This document shows, piece after piece, positions 19,701 to 31,641 of a DNA stretch of 64,000 bases. The notes under the pieces are model-generated. The model saw only the letters and a program-made list of their open reading frames with translations. It made no database searches and was not told the DNA's origin. The number at the start of each line of letters is the position of its first letter. The first letter of the stretch is position 1. Origin of the DNA: Asaia astilbis JCM 15831 (GTDB lineage Bacteria; Pseudomonadota; Alphaproteobacteria; Acetobacterales; Acetobacteraceae); NCBI RefSeq assembly GCF_000613845.1, contig NZ_BAJT01000009.1, forward strand, positions 1 to 64,000. The letters run 5' to 3'. The position numbers were made by a program, and so were the translations under genes.

Positions 19701-20036
19701 ATGAGCGTTAAGATCCGCCTTTCGCGTGCAGGTGCCAAGAAGCGTCCGTACTACCACATCGTAATTTCCGACAGCCGCAGCCCGCGCGATGGCCGTTTCA
19801 TCGAGAAGGTTGGCGCCTATAACCCGATGCTGCCTTCCGACCACGCCGACCGCATCCGTCTGAATGACGAGCGCATCAAGCACTGGCTGTCGAATGGCGC
19901 GCAGGCGACCGATCGCGTTGCCCGTTTCCTCGGCAATGCCGGTCTGATCGAGAAGCCCGTTTACAACGAGCAACCCAAGCAGTCCGCGCCGAAGAAGCGT
20001 GCGCAGGAGCGTGCAGCTGCCAAGGCCGCAGCCTGA
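19701..20036 (+). CDS. rpsP: 30S ribosomal protein S16
   Basis: A 111-residue protein starting [22 protein letters not shown], the standard S16 N-terminus, with [14 protein letters not shown] and an Ala/Lys-rich C-terminal tail common in alphaproteobacteria. A GGAG ribosome binding site lies upstream of the ATG. It binds 16S rRNA during small-subunit assembly and is followed by rimM, whose product assists the same assembly step. Confidence 0.97.
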   Translation: MSVKIRLSRAGAKKRPYYHIVISDSRSPRDGRFIEKVGAYNPMLPSDHADRIRLNDERIKHWLSNGAQATDRVARFLGNAGLIEKPVYNEQPKQSAPKKRAQERAAAKAAA

Positions 20037-20067
20037 GCGATCCAGCAGGAATAGGCTTTAGCATTCC

Positions 20068-20625
20068 ATGACACGCGGCAACGCCCTCAAAAATATTCTG
20101 GTTGCGACTGTGGGCAGGCCCCACGGCGTACGGGGGCTTGTGCATCTTTTTGCGGCAACTGACGATCCGGCTTCGGTCGAAGAGATCGGCGTGTTGCACG
20201 ACGAAAAGGGGAGTGTCTGGCGCGCAGAGTGGCAGGGTCACGGTATCGCACGATTGTTCGATGCTTCCGGCCGGGCCATTACAGACCGCGATGAAGCCGC
20301 GCGCCTCGTTAACCTCAAGCTTTATGTCGAGCGGGATCGCCTGCCCGACGTGGAGGAGGACGAGTTCTATCATGCCGATCTGATCGGGCTGCGCGCCGAA
20401 ACCCGCGAGGGTACGGTGCTGGGCACGGTTGCGATCGTTCATGATTATGGCGCGGGCGTGAGTCTGGAGATTACCGGTAACGGGCAGGATCTGATCGTGC
20501 CGTTTACCCAGGCCTGTGTACCCGAGATCCTTTTCGATCAGGGTCGGGTCATTGTCGAGCCGCCTCTTGAGGTGGAAGTCGAGGGTGATCTGTCAGGCAA
20601 GGGCGATGTGGCGGTGCGTTCGTGA
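20068..20625 (+). CDS. rimM: Ribosome maturation factor RimM
   Basis: A 185-residue 16S rRNA-processing factor. The N-terminal RimM domain begins [19 protein letters not shown], and the C-terminal PRC-barrel has [15 protein letters not shown] and [13 protein letters not shown]. RimM binds S19 and helps mature the 30S head. The stop overlaps the GTG start of trmD (GTGA), so the two are translationally coupled, as in many bacteria. Confidence 0.95.
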   Translation: MTRGNALKNILVATVGRPHGVRGLVHLFAATDDPASVEEIGVLHDEKGSVWRAEWQGHGIARLFDASGRAITDRDEAARLVNLKLYVERDRLPDVEEDEFYHADLIGLRAETREGTVLGTVAIVHDYGAGVSLEITGNGQDLIVPFTQACVPEILFDQGRVIVEPPLEVEVEGDLSGKGDVAVRS

Positions 20626-21323
20626 GCTGGCACGCCGACATTCTCACCCTGTTCCCGGACATGTTTCCGGGACCGCTGGGGGTCTCCCTGGCGGGGCGCG
20701 CACTCGAAGAGGGTGTGTGGTCGCTGGGTGTGCATGATCTGCGTGATTTCGGGCGCGGCCGTCATCGTGCCGTGGATGACACGCCGTTCGGTGGTGGTGC
20801 GGGAATGGTGCTTCGGGCCGATGTGGTCTCCGAAGCGCTGGACTCGATCGCTGCAGAAGGGCGTCCGGTCATCTATCCCACCCCGCGCGGTGCGCGTCTG
20901 ACTCAGGCGCACTCCCGCGACTTCGCCTCGGGCGATGGGGTGGTGGTGCTGTGCGGACGTTTCGAGGGTGTCGATGAGCGGGTTCTGGAGCGGCGCGGTG
21001 TCGTGCAGATTTCGCTTGGCGATTTTGTGCTGTCCGGCGGGGAAATCCCTGCCTATGCGCTGCTCGATTCCTGCGTGCGTCTGTTGCCCGGCGTGATGGG
21101 GTCAGAGCTGAGCGATGCCGAAGAAAGCTTCGGCGACGGTCTGCTCGAATACCCGCACTACACCAAGCCCGCCTCATGGGAGGGATTGGATGTGCCACCG
21201 GTTCTGCTTTCAGGGCATCATGCTGCGATTGCGGCATGGCGTCACGAGCAGGCGTGCCAGACGACTAAGGTCAGACGCCCCGATCTCTGGGCGGCCTATG
21301 CTGAAGCCAAGACAACTAGATAA
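20622..21323 (+). CDS. trmD: tRNA (guanine-N1)-methyltransferase TrmD
   Basis: A 233-residue SPOUT-fold methyltransferase that forms m1G37 in tRNAs with a G36, preventing frameshifting. Motifs: [36 protein letters not shown] and the SAM-knot segment [13 protein letters not shown]. The GTG start overlaps the rimM stop. Length and order between rimM and rplS are standard. Confidence 0.96.
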   Translation: MSWHADILTLFPDMFPGPLGVSLAGRALEEGVWSLGVHDLRDFGRGRHRAVDDTPFGGGAGMVLRADVVSEALDSIAAEGRPVIYPTPRGARLTQAHSRDFASGDGVVVLCGRFEGVDERVLERRGVVQISLGDFVLSGGEIPAYALLDSCVRLLPGVMGSELSDAEESFGDGLLEYPHYTKPASWEGLDVPPVLLSGHHAAIAAWRHEQACQTTKVRRPDLWAAYAEAKTTR

Positions 21324-21347
21324 ATTTCGTATTCTCGGAGAAGTAAC

Positions 21348-21728
21348 ATGAACATTGTCCAGCAGTATGAGGCGCGCGAGATCGAGCGTCTGGTAGCCGT
21401 CCGTCCGGTTCCCGAATTCCAGGCCGGTGACACCGTGCGCGTTGGCGTGCGCGTTGTCGAAGGCACGCGTGAGCGCGTCCAGGCTTACGAAGGCGTTGTG
21501 ATTGCCCGTTCCAACAAGGGGCTGAACAGCAACTTCACGGTTCGCAAGATCTCCAACGGTGAAGGCGTCGAGCGTATCTTCCCGCTGTACTCGCCCAGCA
21601 TCGCCGAAATCACCGTTGTCCGTCGCGGCAAGGTGCGTCGTGCAAAGCTGTACTATCTGCGTGAGCGTAGCGGTAAGTCGGCTCGTATTGCCGAGCGTCC
21701 CCGTGACGTGGTGAAGACGGCTTCCTAA
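21348..21728 (+). CDS. rplS: 50S ribosomal protein L19
   Basis: A 126-residue protein with the L19 core: [26 protein letters not shown], the [22 protein letters not shown] segment and [16 protein letters not shown]19 sits at the 30S-50S interface. It ends the ribosomal part of the operon; leuC starts about 40 bp later with its own ribosome binding site and no obvious terminator between them. Confidence 0.97.
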   Translation: MNIVQQYEAREIERLVAVRPVPEFQAGDTVRVGVRVVEGTRERVQAYEGVVIARSNKGLNSNFTVRKISNGEGVERIFPLYSPSIAEITVVRRGKVRRAKLYYLRERSGKSARIAERPRDVVKTAS

Positions 21729-21769
21729 ATCAGGATAGTCCAGTCCGGTTTATGACAAAGGAGAGTGTG

Positions 21770-23170
21770 GTGGCCCGAACCCTGTTCGATAAAATCTGGG
21801 ATGACCATGTGGTCGAACGCCTCCCGGATGGCACCTGCATTCTCTACATAGACCGTCACCTTCTCCATGAGGTGACAAGCCCTCAGGCTTTCGAAGGCCT
21901 GAGGATGTCCGGGCGTCGTCTGCGCCGTGCGGATGCGACGGTTGCCGTGGTCGATCACAACGTGCCGACCTCGGACCGCTCGCTGCCGATCGAGGAGCCG
22001 GAATCCCGGCTCCAGATCGAGACTCTGGAAAAGAATGTCGCCGAATTCGGCGTGCCCTATTTCAAGCTGCGGTCGAAAGACCAGGGCATCGTGCATGTCG
22101 TCGGCCCCGAGCAGGGCATCTCCCTGCCTGGCATGACGATTGTCTGCGGTGACAGCCATACCTCGACCCATGGTGCGATGGGGGCTCTGGCCTTCGGTAT
22201 CGGGACGTCAGAGGTCGAGCATGTCATGGCGACACAGACCCTGCTGCAAAAGCCTGCGAAAAATATGCGGATCACGGTTTCGGGGCATGTCGGCCCGGGT
22301 GTGACTGCAAAAGACATCATGCTGGCCATCATCGGCAAGATCGGCACGGCAGGTGGCACCGGTCATGTGATGGAATTTGCCGGAGACGCCATTCGCGCTC
22401 TCGACATGGCCGGGCGTATGACGCTCTGCAACATGTCGATCGAGGCGGGCGCCCGTGCAGGGCTGGTGGCGCCTGATGAGACGACTTTCGCCTATGTCGA
22501 AGGTCGACGCTTTGCGCCCAAGGGCGAGGATTTTGACAAGGCCTGTGCCTATTGGCGCACGCTGGTGTCGGATAGCGACGCCGTCTTCGACACCGAGGTC
22601 ACGCTCGATGCTGCCGACATCAAACCCAACCTGACCTGGGGAACGAGCCCTGAGGATGTGATCGGGATCGATGGCGTTGTGCCTGACCCTGCGAGCTGCA
22701 ACGATCCGGCGCGGGCGCGTCAGGTTCAGCGCATGCTCGATTACATGGGGCTTGAAGCCGGTCAGAAGATCGCAGGTACGAAGATCGACGTGGCCTTTAT
22801 CGGATCTTGCACGAATAGCCGCATCGAAGATCTGCGGGCTGCAGCGGCTGTCGCCAAGGGACGTCATGTTGCCCCCGGTGTGCGCGCCATGGTGGTACCC
22901 GGTTCCGGTAATGTCAAAGCTGCGGCCGAAGCTGAAGGGCTCGATCTGATTTTCCGTGAGGCAGGGTTCGAATGGCGTGAGGCCGGATGCTCGATGTGTC
23001 TCGGGATGAACCCTGACAAGCTCACCTCGGGCCAGCGTTGCGCCTCGACGTCGAACCGCAATTTCGAAGGGCGTCAGGGCCCCGGTGGCCGCACCCATCT
23101 CTGCTCCCCCGCCATGGCGGCGGCGGCGGCGGTATCGGGCTGCTTTGTCGATGTGCGGGAGATGGCATGA
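21770..23170 (+). CDS. leuC: 3-isopropylmalate dehydratase large subunit
   Basis: A 466-residue aconitase-family subunit that isomerises 2- to 3-isopropylmalate in leucine biosynthesis. The three [4Fe-4S] Cys are in [12 protein letters not shown] and [10 protein letters not shown]; substrate motifs [21 protein letters not shown] are present. GTG 21770 is chosen because AAGGAG lies six bases upstream and [11 protein letters not shown] is the conventional N-terminus; an ATG at 21752 would contain that ribosome binding site within its own codons. The stop overlaps leuD (ATGA). Confidence 0.95.
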   Translation: MARTLFDKIWDDHVVERLPDGTCILYIDRHLLHEVTSPQAFEGLRMSGRRLRRADATVAVVDHNVPTSDRSLPIEEPESRLQIETLEKNVAEFGVPYFKLRSKDQGIVHVVGPEQGISLPGMTIVCGDSHTSTHGAMGALAFGIGTSEVEHVMATQTLLQKPAKNMRITVSGHVGPGVTAKDIMLAIIGKIGTAGGTGHVMEFAGDAIRALDMAGRMTLCNMSIEAGARAGLVAPDETTFAYVEGRRFAPKGEDFDKACAYWRTLVSDSDAVFDTEVTLDAADIKPNLTWGTSPEDVIGIDGVVPDPASCNDPARARQVQRMLDYMGLEAGQKIAGTKIDVAFIGSCTNSRIEDLRAAAAVAKGRHVAPGVRAMVVPGSGNVKAAAEAEGLDLIFREAGFEWREAGCSMCLGMNPDKLTSGQRCASTSNRNFEGRQGPGGRTHLCSPAMAAAAAVSGCFVDVREMA

Positions 23171-23802
23171 TGGATAAGTTTACGACGCTCACGGCGATTG
23201 CTGCCCCTCTGCCTGTCGAGAATATCGACACCGATCAGATCATTCCGGCGCGTTTTCTAAAAACCATTCAGCGCAGCGGTCTCGGCAAGAATGCCTTCGC
23301 AGCCCAGCGCTATAACGAGGATGGGTCGGAAAAGCCGGATTTCGTGCTGAACAAGGAGCCTTTCCGCAAGGCAGAGATCCTGATCACTTTCGAGAACCTT
23401 GGTTGTGGCTCGTCTCGTGAGCATGCGCCCTGGGCACTGCTCGATTTCGGGATACGCTGCGTCATCGCGCCGAGCTTTGCGGATATCTTTTTCAATAACT
23501 GCTTCAAGAATGGCATCCTGCCGATCCGCCTGCCGCGCGAGATCTGCGAGACGCTTATGGAAGATGCGCAGATGGGGGCGAATGCCCGCATCACCATCGA
23601 TCTGGAAAATCAGGTCGTGCAGCGCCCCGATGGCAGCACCCTTCCTTTCGAAGTCGATAGTTTCCGCAAGCACATGCTGATCGAAGGGCTCGATGACATT
23701 GGTCAGACGCTCCAGCATGACAGCGCGATCCAGTCCTTCGAGCAGAAGCGTCAGCGAGACGAATCCTGGCGCCCCACCATCGTGATGGAGACCGTTTCGT
23801 GA
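23167..23802 (+). CDS. leuD: 3-isopropylmalate dehydratase small subunit
   Basis: A 211-residue swivel-domain subunit that pairs with LeuC. Motifs [14 protein letters not shown] at the N-terminus and [17 protein letters not shown] in the middle are those that complete the substrate site. ATG 23167 overlaps the leuC stop by four bases, and the stop overlaps leuB (GTGA), so leuC-leuD-leuB are a tightly coupled unit. Confidence 0.96.
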   Translation: MMDKFTTLTAIAAPLPVENIDTDQIIPARFLKTIQRSGLGKNAFAAQRYNEDGSEKPDFVLNKEPFRKAEILITFENLGCGSSREHAPWALLDFGIRCVIAPSFADIFFNNCFKNGILPIRLPREICETLMEDAQMGANARITIDLENQVVQRPDGSTLPFEVDSFRKHMLIEGLDDIGQTLQHDSAIQSFEQKRQRDESWRPTIVMETVS

Positions 23803-24908
23803 GCCAGGCCACCAAGCTACTCGTTCTTCCCGGCGACGGGATCGGTCCCGAAGTCATGCGCGAAGTTGTCAAGATCGCGCGCTGGCTCGGTGAGGCAAGA
23901 GGCCTCACGCTCGAGCTGACCGAAGAACTGGTGGGCGGCGCCTCGCTCGAAGCGCATGGCGTACCGCTCCGTCCCGAAGTGGTCGATCTGGCCAAAGAGG
24001 CGGATGCCGTTCTGTTCGGCTCGGTCGGCGATCCGAAATGGAGCCATGTCTCTTTCGACAAGCGTCCCGAGGCAGCTATTCTTGGCTTGCGTCAGGAGCT
24101 GGAGCTTTTCGCTAATCTTCGCCCTGCTCAGGTCTTCGAGCCGCTGGTCAATGCGTCTTCGCTGAAGGCAGAGCTGGTGGCCGGGCTCGATATCATGATC
24201 GTGCGCGAGACGGTTGGCGGCATCTATTTCGGTGAGCCTCGCGGCATCGAGACGCTGGCCGATGGCTCGCAGCGCGGAATCAATACCGAAGTCTATACCA
24301 CGTCGGAAATAGAGCGCGTAGCACGCGTGGCCTTCGAGTTGGCCCGCCTGCGCGACAACCATGTCTGCTCGGTGGAGAAGTGCAATGTGATGGAGAGCGG
24401 CCTGCTCTGGAAGCAGGTTGTGACGGCATTGCATGAGCGCGAGTACTCCGACGTCAAGCTGAGCCATATGCTGGCCGATAACTGCGCCATGCAGCTCGTG
24501 CGCAACCCGAAGCAATTCGATGTGATCGTGACCGGCAATCTGTTCGGCGATCTGCTTTCGGATCTTGCTTCGATGCTGACGGGTTCTTTGGGCATGCTAC
24601 CCTCGGCCACGCTCGGACCGGTGCAGGAGAGTGGCAAGCGTCATGCGCTGTATGAGCCGATTCATGGTTCGGCTCCTGACATTGCAGGGCAGGGCATCGC
24701 CAATCCGTTGGCACAGATCCTGTCTTTTGCCATGCTGCTTCGCTATTCGCTCAACCGCGAGGACGATGCCCGTCTGATCGAGCAAGCTGTCTCAAATGTG
24801 CTTTCCAGCGGATTGCGAACAGCTGATATCATGTCTGAAGGTATGAACCGCGTTGGCACCGAAGCGATGGGTGCGGCGGTTCTTCAAGAAATGCAGAAGC
24901 TGGCGTAG
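23799..24908 (+). CDS. leuB: 3-isopropylmalate dehydrogenase
   Basis: A 369-residue NAD-dependent beta-decarboxylating dehydrogenase that converts 3-isopropylmalate to 2-oxoisocaproate. [11 protein letters not shown] opens the protein, substrate residues are in [14 protein letters not shown], and the Mg/NAD region reads [25 protein letters not shown] with [18 protein letters not shown]. The GTG start overlaps leuD. No leuA gene is in the window, so isopropylmalate synthase is encoded elsewhere. Confidence 0.96.
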   Translation: MSQATKLLVLPGDGIGPEVMREVVKIARWLGEARGLTLELTEELVGGASLEAHGVPLRPEVVDLAKEADAVLFGSVGDPKWSHVSFDKRPEAAILGLRQELELFANLRPAQVFEPLVNASSLKAELVAGLDIMIVRETVGGIYFGEPRGIETLADGSQRGINTEVYTTSEIERVARVAFELARLRDNHVCSVEKCNVMESGLLWKQVVTALHEREYSDVKLSHMLADNCAMQLVRNPKQFDVIVTGNLFGDLLSDLASMLTGSLGMLPSATLGPVQESGKRHALYEPIHGSAPDIAGQGIANPLAQILSFAMLLRYSLNREDDARLIEQAVSNVLSSGLRTADIMSEGMNRVGTEAMGAAVLQEMQKLA

Positions 24909-26129
<1,221 letters not shown>

Positions 26130-26139
26130 GACCATCATC

Positions 26140-27345
26140 ATGAGCTTTCGTCTGGCACAGCGTCTTCAGGGTCTGCCCCAGCCCGCAACGATTGCAATGT
26201 CGGCGAAAGCCCGGGCCCTGAAGGCCCAAGGTATCGATGTCATCTCACTCGCTCTGGGCGAGCCCGATTTTCCCTCACCGCCCGAGGCAGTCGAAGCGGC
26301 CTATCAGGCCGGGTTGCGAGGCGATACCAAATATCCGCCGGTCGGAGGACAGCCCGCGCTCAAGGCTGCCGTCGCGAAGAAGTTCCTCGATGAAAATGGA
26401 CTGACTTACGCGCCAGAAGAAATTCTGATCGCCAATGGCGGCAAGCAGCTTATCTATAATGCCTTCGCTGCAACCATCGATCCCGGAGACGAAGTCATCG
26501 TGCCGGCCCCCTATTGGGTGAGCTATCCCATCATCGCGCAGATGATGGGGGGCGTCTCTGTTCCGGTGATCTGTCGTGAAGAAGATCGGTTTCGGCTCCG
26601 GGCCAAAGCACTTCAGGAGGCGATTACGCCGCGCACGCGCTGGCTTGTCATGAATTTTCCGAATAATCCGAGCGGCGCCATCATGGAGCGCGAGGATCTT
26701 GAAGCCATTGCAGACGTGCTGCGCGCTGCGCCCCATGTTCTGGTGATGGCTGACGAGATTTATGAACATCTGACCTTTGACGGTCGGCGTCACGTCTCTC
26801 TGGCCGCCATCGCGCCGGATCTGAAAGACCGCATCCTGACCATCAATGGCATGGCCAAGGCCTATGCCATGACTGGATGGCGCGTGGGGTTCTGTGGGGG
26901 CCCAGCTCCGCTGATCAAAGCCATGACGAGCATCCAGAGCAACGCGACGTCGGGTATCTGCACTCTGGCTCAGGCTGGAGCCGTGGCAGCGCTTGGAACA
27001 CCGGATGCGGCGCGACGTGCGATGCGTGACGTCTATCAGAGCCGACGTGATCTCGTGGTGTCGGCTTTACGCGCCATGCCTCATGTGACCTGTGCGATGC
27101 CTGAGGGAGCTTTTTATGCCTTCCCCGGGGTAGCTGCGTCGTTCGGTAAAACCAGTGCGGGCGGACGTCTGATTGTCGATGACATTGCCTTTGCCGAAGC
27201 TGTGCTGGAGGAGGCTCATGTGAGCGTCGTGCCCGGCAGTGCCTTCGGTCAGACGGGACATATTCGCCTGTCGGTTGCGGCATCGGATGCGCTTCTGGTC
27301 GAGGCCTGCGCGCGGATCCGCCGGTTTCTCGACGGATTGCACTGA
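26140..27345 (+). CDS. Pyridoxal-phosphate aminotransferase, second aspartate aminotransferase-like copy
   Basis: A 401-residue class I aminotransferase clearly related to the preceding gene: PLP lysine in [39 protein letters not shown], and a C-terminal HIRLSVAASD. Only 10 bp separate the two. The pair is a tandem duplication that has diverged, and different amino-acid preference is likely. Placement after leuCDB fits a role in a transamination step of amino-acid synthesis, although leucine itself usually uses a class IV enzyme. Confidence 0.9.
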   Translation: MSFRLAQRLQGLPQPATIAMSAKARALKAQGIDVISLALGEPDFPSPPEAVEAAYQAGLRGDTKYPPVGGQPALKAAVAKKFLDENGLTYAPEEILIANGGKQLIYNAFAATIDPGDEVIVPAPYWVSYPIIAQMMGGVSVPVICREEDRFRLRAKALQEAITPRTRWLVMNFPNNPSGAIMEREDLEAIADVLRAAPHVLVMADEIYEHLTFDGRRHVSLAAIAPDLKDRILTINGMAKAYAMTGWRVGFCGGPAPLIKAMTSIQSNATSGICTLAQAGAVAALGTPDAARRAMRDVYQSRRDLVVSALRAMPHVTCAMPEGAFYAFPGVAASFGKTSAGGRLIVDDIAFAEAVLEEAHVSVVPGSAFGQTGHIRLSVAASDALLVEACARIRRFLDGLH

Positions 27346-27381
27346 CTGGACGAAGCCGGGACGGGATGCGACCATAGGGGC

Positions 27382-29063
27382 ATGGCTACATCTTTTCCCA
27401 AATTCGAGACACTGGATTTTCCTCGGCCGACACGTGAGTCGCTCGATCAGGCTTACGCTGCGATTAGCGAGGCGCTTGACGCCGGCGATCTCCCGCACGC
27501 GCTTACCCTTTTTGACGCCCAACGTCGGAGTTATGAGTCGTGGTCTGCGCTCGTCGAGCTGCGCTTTTCGCAGGACACGCGCAACGCCGATCATGTAGAG
27601 GCGCGCGACTACGCCGACCAACTGACCCCTTACGCCATCAATCTCGAGACGCAGGTCAAAAGACGTCTTCTGGAGCGACGAGAAGAGACAGCTCATCATC
27701 TCGATGACCATGTTCTGGCTTTATGGGATGCCGATATTACCACGTTCGACGGGCGTATCGAGTCCATGCTGGCCGACGAATCCCGTCTCTCTGCGGAATA
27801 CACGGCGCTTCTTGCCTCAGCCGAAATCCCGTTCCGTGGCGAGCGATATAATCTTTCGGGGCTGGAGCCTTTCCAGCAGGATCCGGATCGCGCAACGCGT
27901 CATGAGGCTGAGATCGCGCGCTGGGGCTTTTATGAAGAGCATGGCGCTCAGCTCGACCGTATCTTCGCCGATCTCGTGAAGCTGCGTACAGAGATGGCGC
28001 GGACACTCGGCTTTGAGTCCTATATCGAGCTTGGATATCGGCGCATGCGTCGGACTGACTATACGGCTCAGGATGTGGCGCGCTTTCGCGAGCGCATCGC
28101 GGCCCATGTGACGCCTCTGGTGCAGGCGCTGTTGCAGCGTCGTCAGTTCGAGATGGGATGGGAGAGTCTCAAGTCATGGGACGAGGCGCTGGTCGACCCC
28201 AAGGGCAACCCGGGGCCTGCTGGCGACTATGATCTGATGATCGTACGCGCAAGAGAGATGTTCACGCGTCTTGATGACACGGGTGAAATGGCGGCCTTCT
28301 TCTCTGAAATGGTCGAGAAAAATTATCTGGATCTGAAAAACCGCCCCGGCAAGGCAGGGGGCGGTTTCTGCACGTCTTTCTCGACGCAGGGCACACCATT
28401 TATTTTTGCCAATTTCAACGGCACTCATGGCGATATCGGTGTGTTCACGCATGAGATGGGCCATGCTTTCCAGAACTGGAAAAGCCGCGAGCTTCCCTCC
28501 ATCGATACACTCTGGCCGACCATGGAAGCCGCCGAGATCCACTCAATGGGACTCGAGTTTCTTACATGGCCCGAGATCGATTTGTTGGTGGAAGAAGGCG
28601 CAGGAGAACGCTATCGGCGGTTGCATCTGATCGAAAGCCTGAGCTTTCTGCCCTATGGGGCGTGCGTGGATCACTTTCAGCATGAGATCTATGCCAAGCC
28701 CGATATGAGCCCAGAGGAACGCCATGCAACGTGGCAGCGCCTCGAGCAGCATTATCTCCCTGGCGTGACTGGGATGATCTGGCCTATCCGGCCAAAGGCG
28801 GACGGTGGCAGGCCCAACGCCACATCTATTGCTCACCGTTTTATTATATCGATTATACGCTGGCTCTGTGCGTCGCCTTGCAGATCTGGCTTATCGCCCA
28901 GGTCGATGCGCCGCGCGCGCTCGAGCTCTATCGCGGTCTGTGTGAGGCAGGGGGAAACCAGGCTTTCAGTGCACTCGTGCGAAATGCGGGGCTGACTGTG
29001 CCGTTCGAAGATGATGCTCTGGCAGAAATTGTCGATGAAGCCGAGCAGATGCTGATGATGTAA
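27382..29063 (+). CDS. M3 family oligoendopeptidase (frameshifted near the C-terminus)
   Basis: A zinc oligopeptidase of the M3 family (oligoendopeptidase F/PepF-like), about 560 residues after restoring one C in the run at 28758-28760. The zinc motif HEMGH (HExxH) lies near residue 356 within GVFTHEMGHAFQNW, with the third ligand Glu in TMEAAEIHSMGLEF. The shift replaces the conserved end, which should read YLPWRDWDDLAYPAKGG then RHIYCSPFYYIDYTLA. These enzymes degrade short cytoplasmic peptides. It ends 5 bp before a 30-bp palindromic terminator. Confidence 0.9.
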
Positions 29064-29067
29064 TCAT

Positions 29068-29097
29068 GATGGCCCCACTCACGTGAGTGGGGCCATC
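29068..29097. terminator. 30-bp perfect palindrome between convergent genes
   Basis: GATGGCCCCACTCAC is followed directly by its exact reverse complement, without a spacer. It lies between the M3 peptidase stop (29063) and the thioredoxin-like stop (29108) and can form the same hairpin in both transcripts. It lacks a U-tract on either side. Confidence 0.7.
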
Positions 29098-29107
29098 TCA
29101 TGGTCGC

Positions 29108-29655
29108 TCAGTTGCGGTGGTTCCATTTGTCCAGCAGATCCAGCACGGATTGCGAGGACATGGCCCGTGCATTACCCAACGTGTTGGTCCCATCGGCATT
29201 CAAAAGTTTACGTCCGGCCGTGACGATCAGAACTGTCGGGACTTCATGGATTGTCACACCGAATTGCTGCGCAATATCGAGATTTTTGTCGATGCGCCCG
29301 ACATTGACCGGCACCACGACAAACTGGGATTCGAGCCACTGCGCGACTTCCGGCTGATTGAAAAGCCCGGCCAGCATTCTGCAATCGGGGCACCAGTTTC
29401 CACCAAAATCGATCAGCACTTTACGCTTGGTGCGCGCTGCCGTGGCAAAAGCTTCCTCAACCTGTGTCTTGGCAAGAGCGATGTCCGGGTAGACATCTTT
29501 TGCGGGGTGATCTGCACAGAGCTGTCGATCTTCGGCGGTGAGGGAGGGTTCTCTTCTGCAAAGGCCGTGCCGCCAAGAAGGCTGGACGAGGCCGGAGCAA
29601 CTGCCGAGAGGCCGAGGACGAGGGAGGTCAGGACGCCAAATTTGCGTTTCAGCAC
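29108..29655 (-). CDS. Periplasmic thioredoxin-family protein (frameshifted)
   Basis: About 182 residues after restoring one A in the minus-strand A run at 29498-29501. A signal peptide (KFGVLTSLVLGLSAVAPASSS) is followed by a Pro-rich linker and a thioredoxin fold with redox site NWCPDC in KVLIDFGGNWCPDCRML and the cis-Pro loop EVPTVLIV. The CPDC site and export signal point to a disulfide reductase or oxidase in the periplasm. Without repair the signal peptide and the catalytic domain are in different frames. The partner proteins are not encoded nearby. Confidence 0.8.
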
Positions 29656-29764
29656 GGAACAGGCCTTTCAGAGCAGTGGGAAGAAACAGGGTGGGCTGGT
29701 TGAAATTCTACCTGACTATGAAATGTTTCGTCCTGTCAGGGAATACAAGGGCTTGAGGAAGTTG

Positions 29765-30079
29765 ATGATGAAACAACGAGATGTTCCGCAGGGGGCAGCA
29801 AAAGAGATTTCGGTAACGGCAACGCTGGTCCGGACGATCGGGCTTGTCGGGCTGACGCTCGTTTTCGCCTGCCTGATTCGCTTCGTGCCTTTTCTCAGTC
29901 ACGGCGCGCAGTGGATCGCCGGCACGAATGCGTGGCAGACCCTTTATTCTCTCCTTGGCATCGAGACCAGTCTCGGACGTGAACAGCTTATTCTGATCGG
30001 GATCATGCTGTGCTGTTTCGTTGCTGCCCTCGCAGTGCAGGGCGCCTTTGTTTACTTCGCCGCCCGCATCCGGCGTTGA
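29765..30079 (+). CDS. Small two-helix membrane protein of unknown function
   Basis: A 104-residue protein that is not recognised. It has a short cytoplasmic, positively charged start (MMKQRDVPQGAAK) and two hydrophobic segments, about residues 20-38 (TIGLVGLTLVFACLIRFVPF) and 75-100 (LILIGIMLCCFVAALAVQGAF), separated by a linker, with an Arg-rich end. GAGGAA precedes the ATG pair at 29765/29768. Its last 28 bp overlap the 3' end of the convergent DUF423 gene. It is called real because of the ribosome binding site and membrane-protein composition. Confidence 0.55.
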   Translation: MMKQRDVPQGAAKEISVTATLVRTIGLVGLTLVFACLIRFVPFLSHGAQWIAGTNAWQTLYSLLGIETSLGREQLILIGIMLCCFVAALAVQGAFVYFAARIRR

Positions 30080-30438
30080 GCGAAGACCGCCATCACCGTC
30101 AGGCCGAGCCAGGCCGCCATGGTCAGCATGCCTCCTATCGGTGCCAGAAAGGCGACGTTCGGTCCCTGAAGGGCGAGTGAGACAACAGAGCCAACGAAAA
30201 GGACGGTCCCTGACGCCATAGGCAACGCGATCCAGCGCAGGGGGGCAGCACCACTCACGCCGAGCGCGAGCAAGGCAATGACATGCCACATCAGCATCTC
30301 GACGGCGCGAGACAGCATGGGGCGTCCCCCGGGAATGAAAGCCGTGTCAGGCAGATGGGCCCCTAGTGCAGCCAGCATGACGCCGAGACAGCCTGCGATG
30401 CCGCAAAAGCCGAAAATCATCCGTTGCGATGGTGTCAT
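30052..30438 (-). CDS. DUF423 family inner-membrane protein
   Basis: A 128-residue protein with four predicted membrane helices. The pattern FGFCGIAGCLGVMLAALGAHLP at the start, WHVIALLALG in the middle and LAPIGGMLTMAAWLGL near the end is characteristic of DUF423 (YgdD-like). The molecular function of the family is unknown. It converges on the small membrane protein gene with a 28-bp overlap. Confidence 0.82.
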   Translation of the reverse strand: MTPSQRMIFGFCGIAGCLGVMLAALGAHLPDTAFIPGGRPMLSRAVEMLMWHVIALLALGVSGAAPLRWIALPMASGTVLFVGSVVSLALQGPNVAFLAPIGGMLTMAAWLGLTVMAVFAQRRMRAAK

Positions 30439-30529
30439 TGGGGAACACTTTCATTCCAGAAGGGTTCAGACCTCGATTGCGGGCAGTATAGGCGCGTCTG
30501 ATGACATCAAGAAGAGAAGGTTGGAAACC

Positions 30530-31093
30530 ATGAAAACAGGTCTCTGGATCGCGCTGGCGGCATTGCCGCTTTGCGCCTGCACACCGGATTATCCGCGTCT
30601 GCCGCCTTTGCCTGCACAGGCTGCGCCCTTCACGACGGGCGATGCGGCGTTTCTGCAGCAGGCAAATGAGCATGATCTGACTCAGGTTGCGCTTGGGAAA
30701 CTTGCCGCCGATCATGCGCGCGCTGCCGAGGTGAAAGATCTGGCGCTGTCCTCAGTCAAGGATTACGAGGCCCATCGCGCAACGCTGGCAACGCTGGCTG
30801 GGAAGCACGATCTGGCTTTGACGGATGCGCCGCTCGCACGCGACCAAGCGACTATTGAACGCCTCTCTAAGCTTCACGGCCCGCGTTTCGACACGGCTTA
30901 TGTGACCGCTCTGCGAGATGAGGCCCAGGCAAATGAAAAGGCGACGGTTTCGGCGTCTGCAACTTTGAAGGATGGCGACCTGAAAAGCGCCGCGACAGCC
31001 CTTCAGAAGCTGGATCAGAGCAGAATCTCGTCCGCCTATAGCTGGTTGCCGCATCTGAGCACGCGTAAGCACAGTAGAGGGCAGAAGCGGTGA
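30530..31093 (+). CDS. DUF4142-type lipoprotein
   Basis: A 187-residue protein with a lipoprotein signal (MKTGLWIALAALPLCAC, lipid on Cys17) and a helical DUF4142 domain: FTTGDAAFLQQANEHDLTQVALGKLA, then KDLALSSVKDYEAHRATLATLAGKH. DUF4142 proteins are putative outer-membrane or periplasmic four-helix bundles of unknown activity, common in acetic acid bacteria and other alphaproteobacteria. AGAAGG lies nine bases upstream of ATG 30530. It ends 10 bp before the adenosyltransferase gene. Confidence 0.75.
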   Translation: MKTGLWIALAALPLCACTPDYPRLPPLPAQAAPFTTGDAAFLQQANEHDLTQVALGKLAADHARAAEVKDLALSSVKDYEAHRATLATLAGKHDLALTDAPLARDQATIERLSKLHGPRFDTAYVTALRDEAQANEKATVSASATLKDGDLKSAATALQKLDQSRISSAYSWLPHLSTRKHSRGQKR

Positions 31094-31103
31094 GTCTGGT
31101 TCC

Positions 31104-31641
31104 ATGAGTGTACGTCTGGACAAAATTGTGACCCGGGGGGGTGATCTCGGTGTTACATCCCTTGGAGACGGAGCCCGCATCCGCAAAGACGATCCTCTCA
31201 TTGAGGCGATCGGGTGCGTCGACGAGCTTAACGCTGTTCTGGGATTGGTCAGGCTTCATTGCGCGAATCGGGAGGAGCTGGCTCGGATCCAGAATATCCT
31301 CTTCGACATGGGGGCGATCCTCTGCATTCCCGATCGGCAGGACGAGCAAGGGCAGCTTCAGGCAGCGGTGCTCTGGCTGGAAGGCTGGTCGAGCAGATTC
31401 GTGAACCTCAGGCGCCTCTGAAAAGTTTCGTGCTGCCAGGAGGTTCCGAGGGAGCAACTTGGCTCATATGGCCCGGGTCGTTGCCAGACGGGCTGAGCGC
31501 CGCCTGGTCGCGCTCGATCTGGCGCGACTGGCGCCCGCCGTCGTATTTCTGAATCGGCTGAGCGATTACTTTTTCGTTCTGGCGCGTCATATGAATGATG
31601 ATGGGCGGTCCGATATCCTGTGGAACCGCCAGAAAGCCTGA
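31104..31641 (+). CDS. ATP:cob(I)alamin adenosyltransferase, PduO type (two frameshifts)
   Basis: A PduO/MMAB-type enzyme that transfers adenosine from ATP to cob(I)alamin, giving coenzyme B12. Restoring a G at 31383-31384 and another at 31461-31462 yields 179 residues. The N-terminal ATP loop TRGGDLGVTSLGDGARIRKDD, the dimer segment CVDELNAVLG and the C-terminal active-site helix RRAERRLVALD with LNRLSDYFFVLARHMN are all present but in three frames. Two independent losses in 80 bp argue for sequence error rather than selection. B12-dependent enzymes or synthesis genes are not seen in the window. Confidence 0.88.

Noticed and set aside
22208-23098. 296-codon open frame antisense to leuC
   Set aside because: Composition mirrors the leuC codons; no family features.
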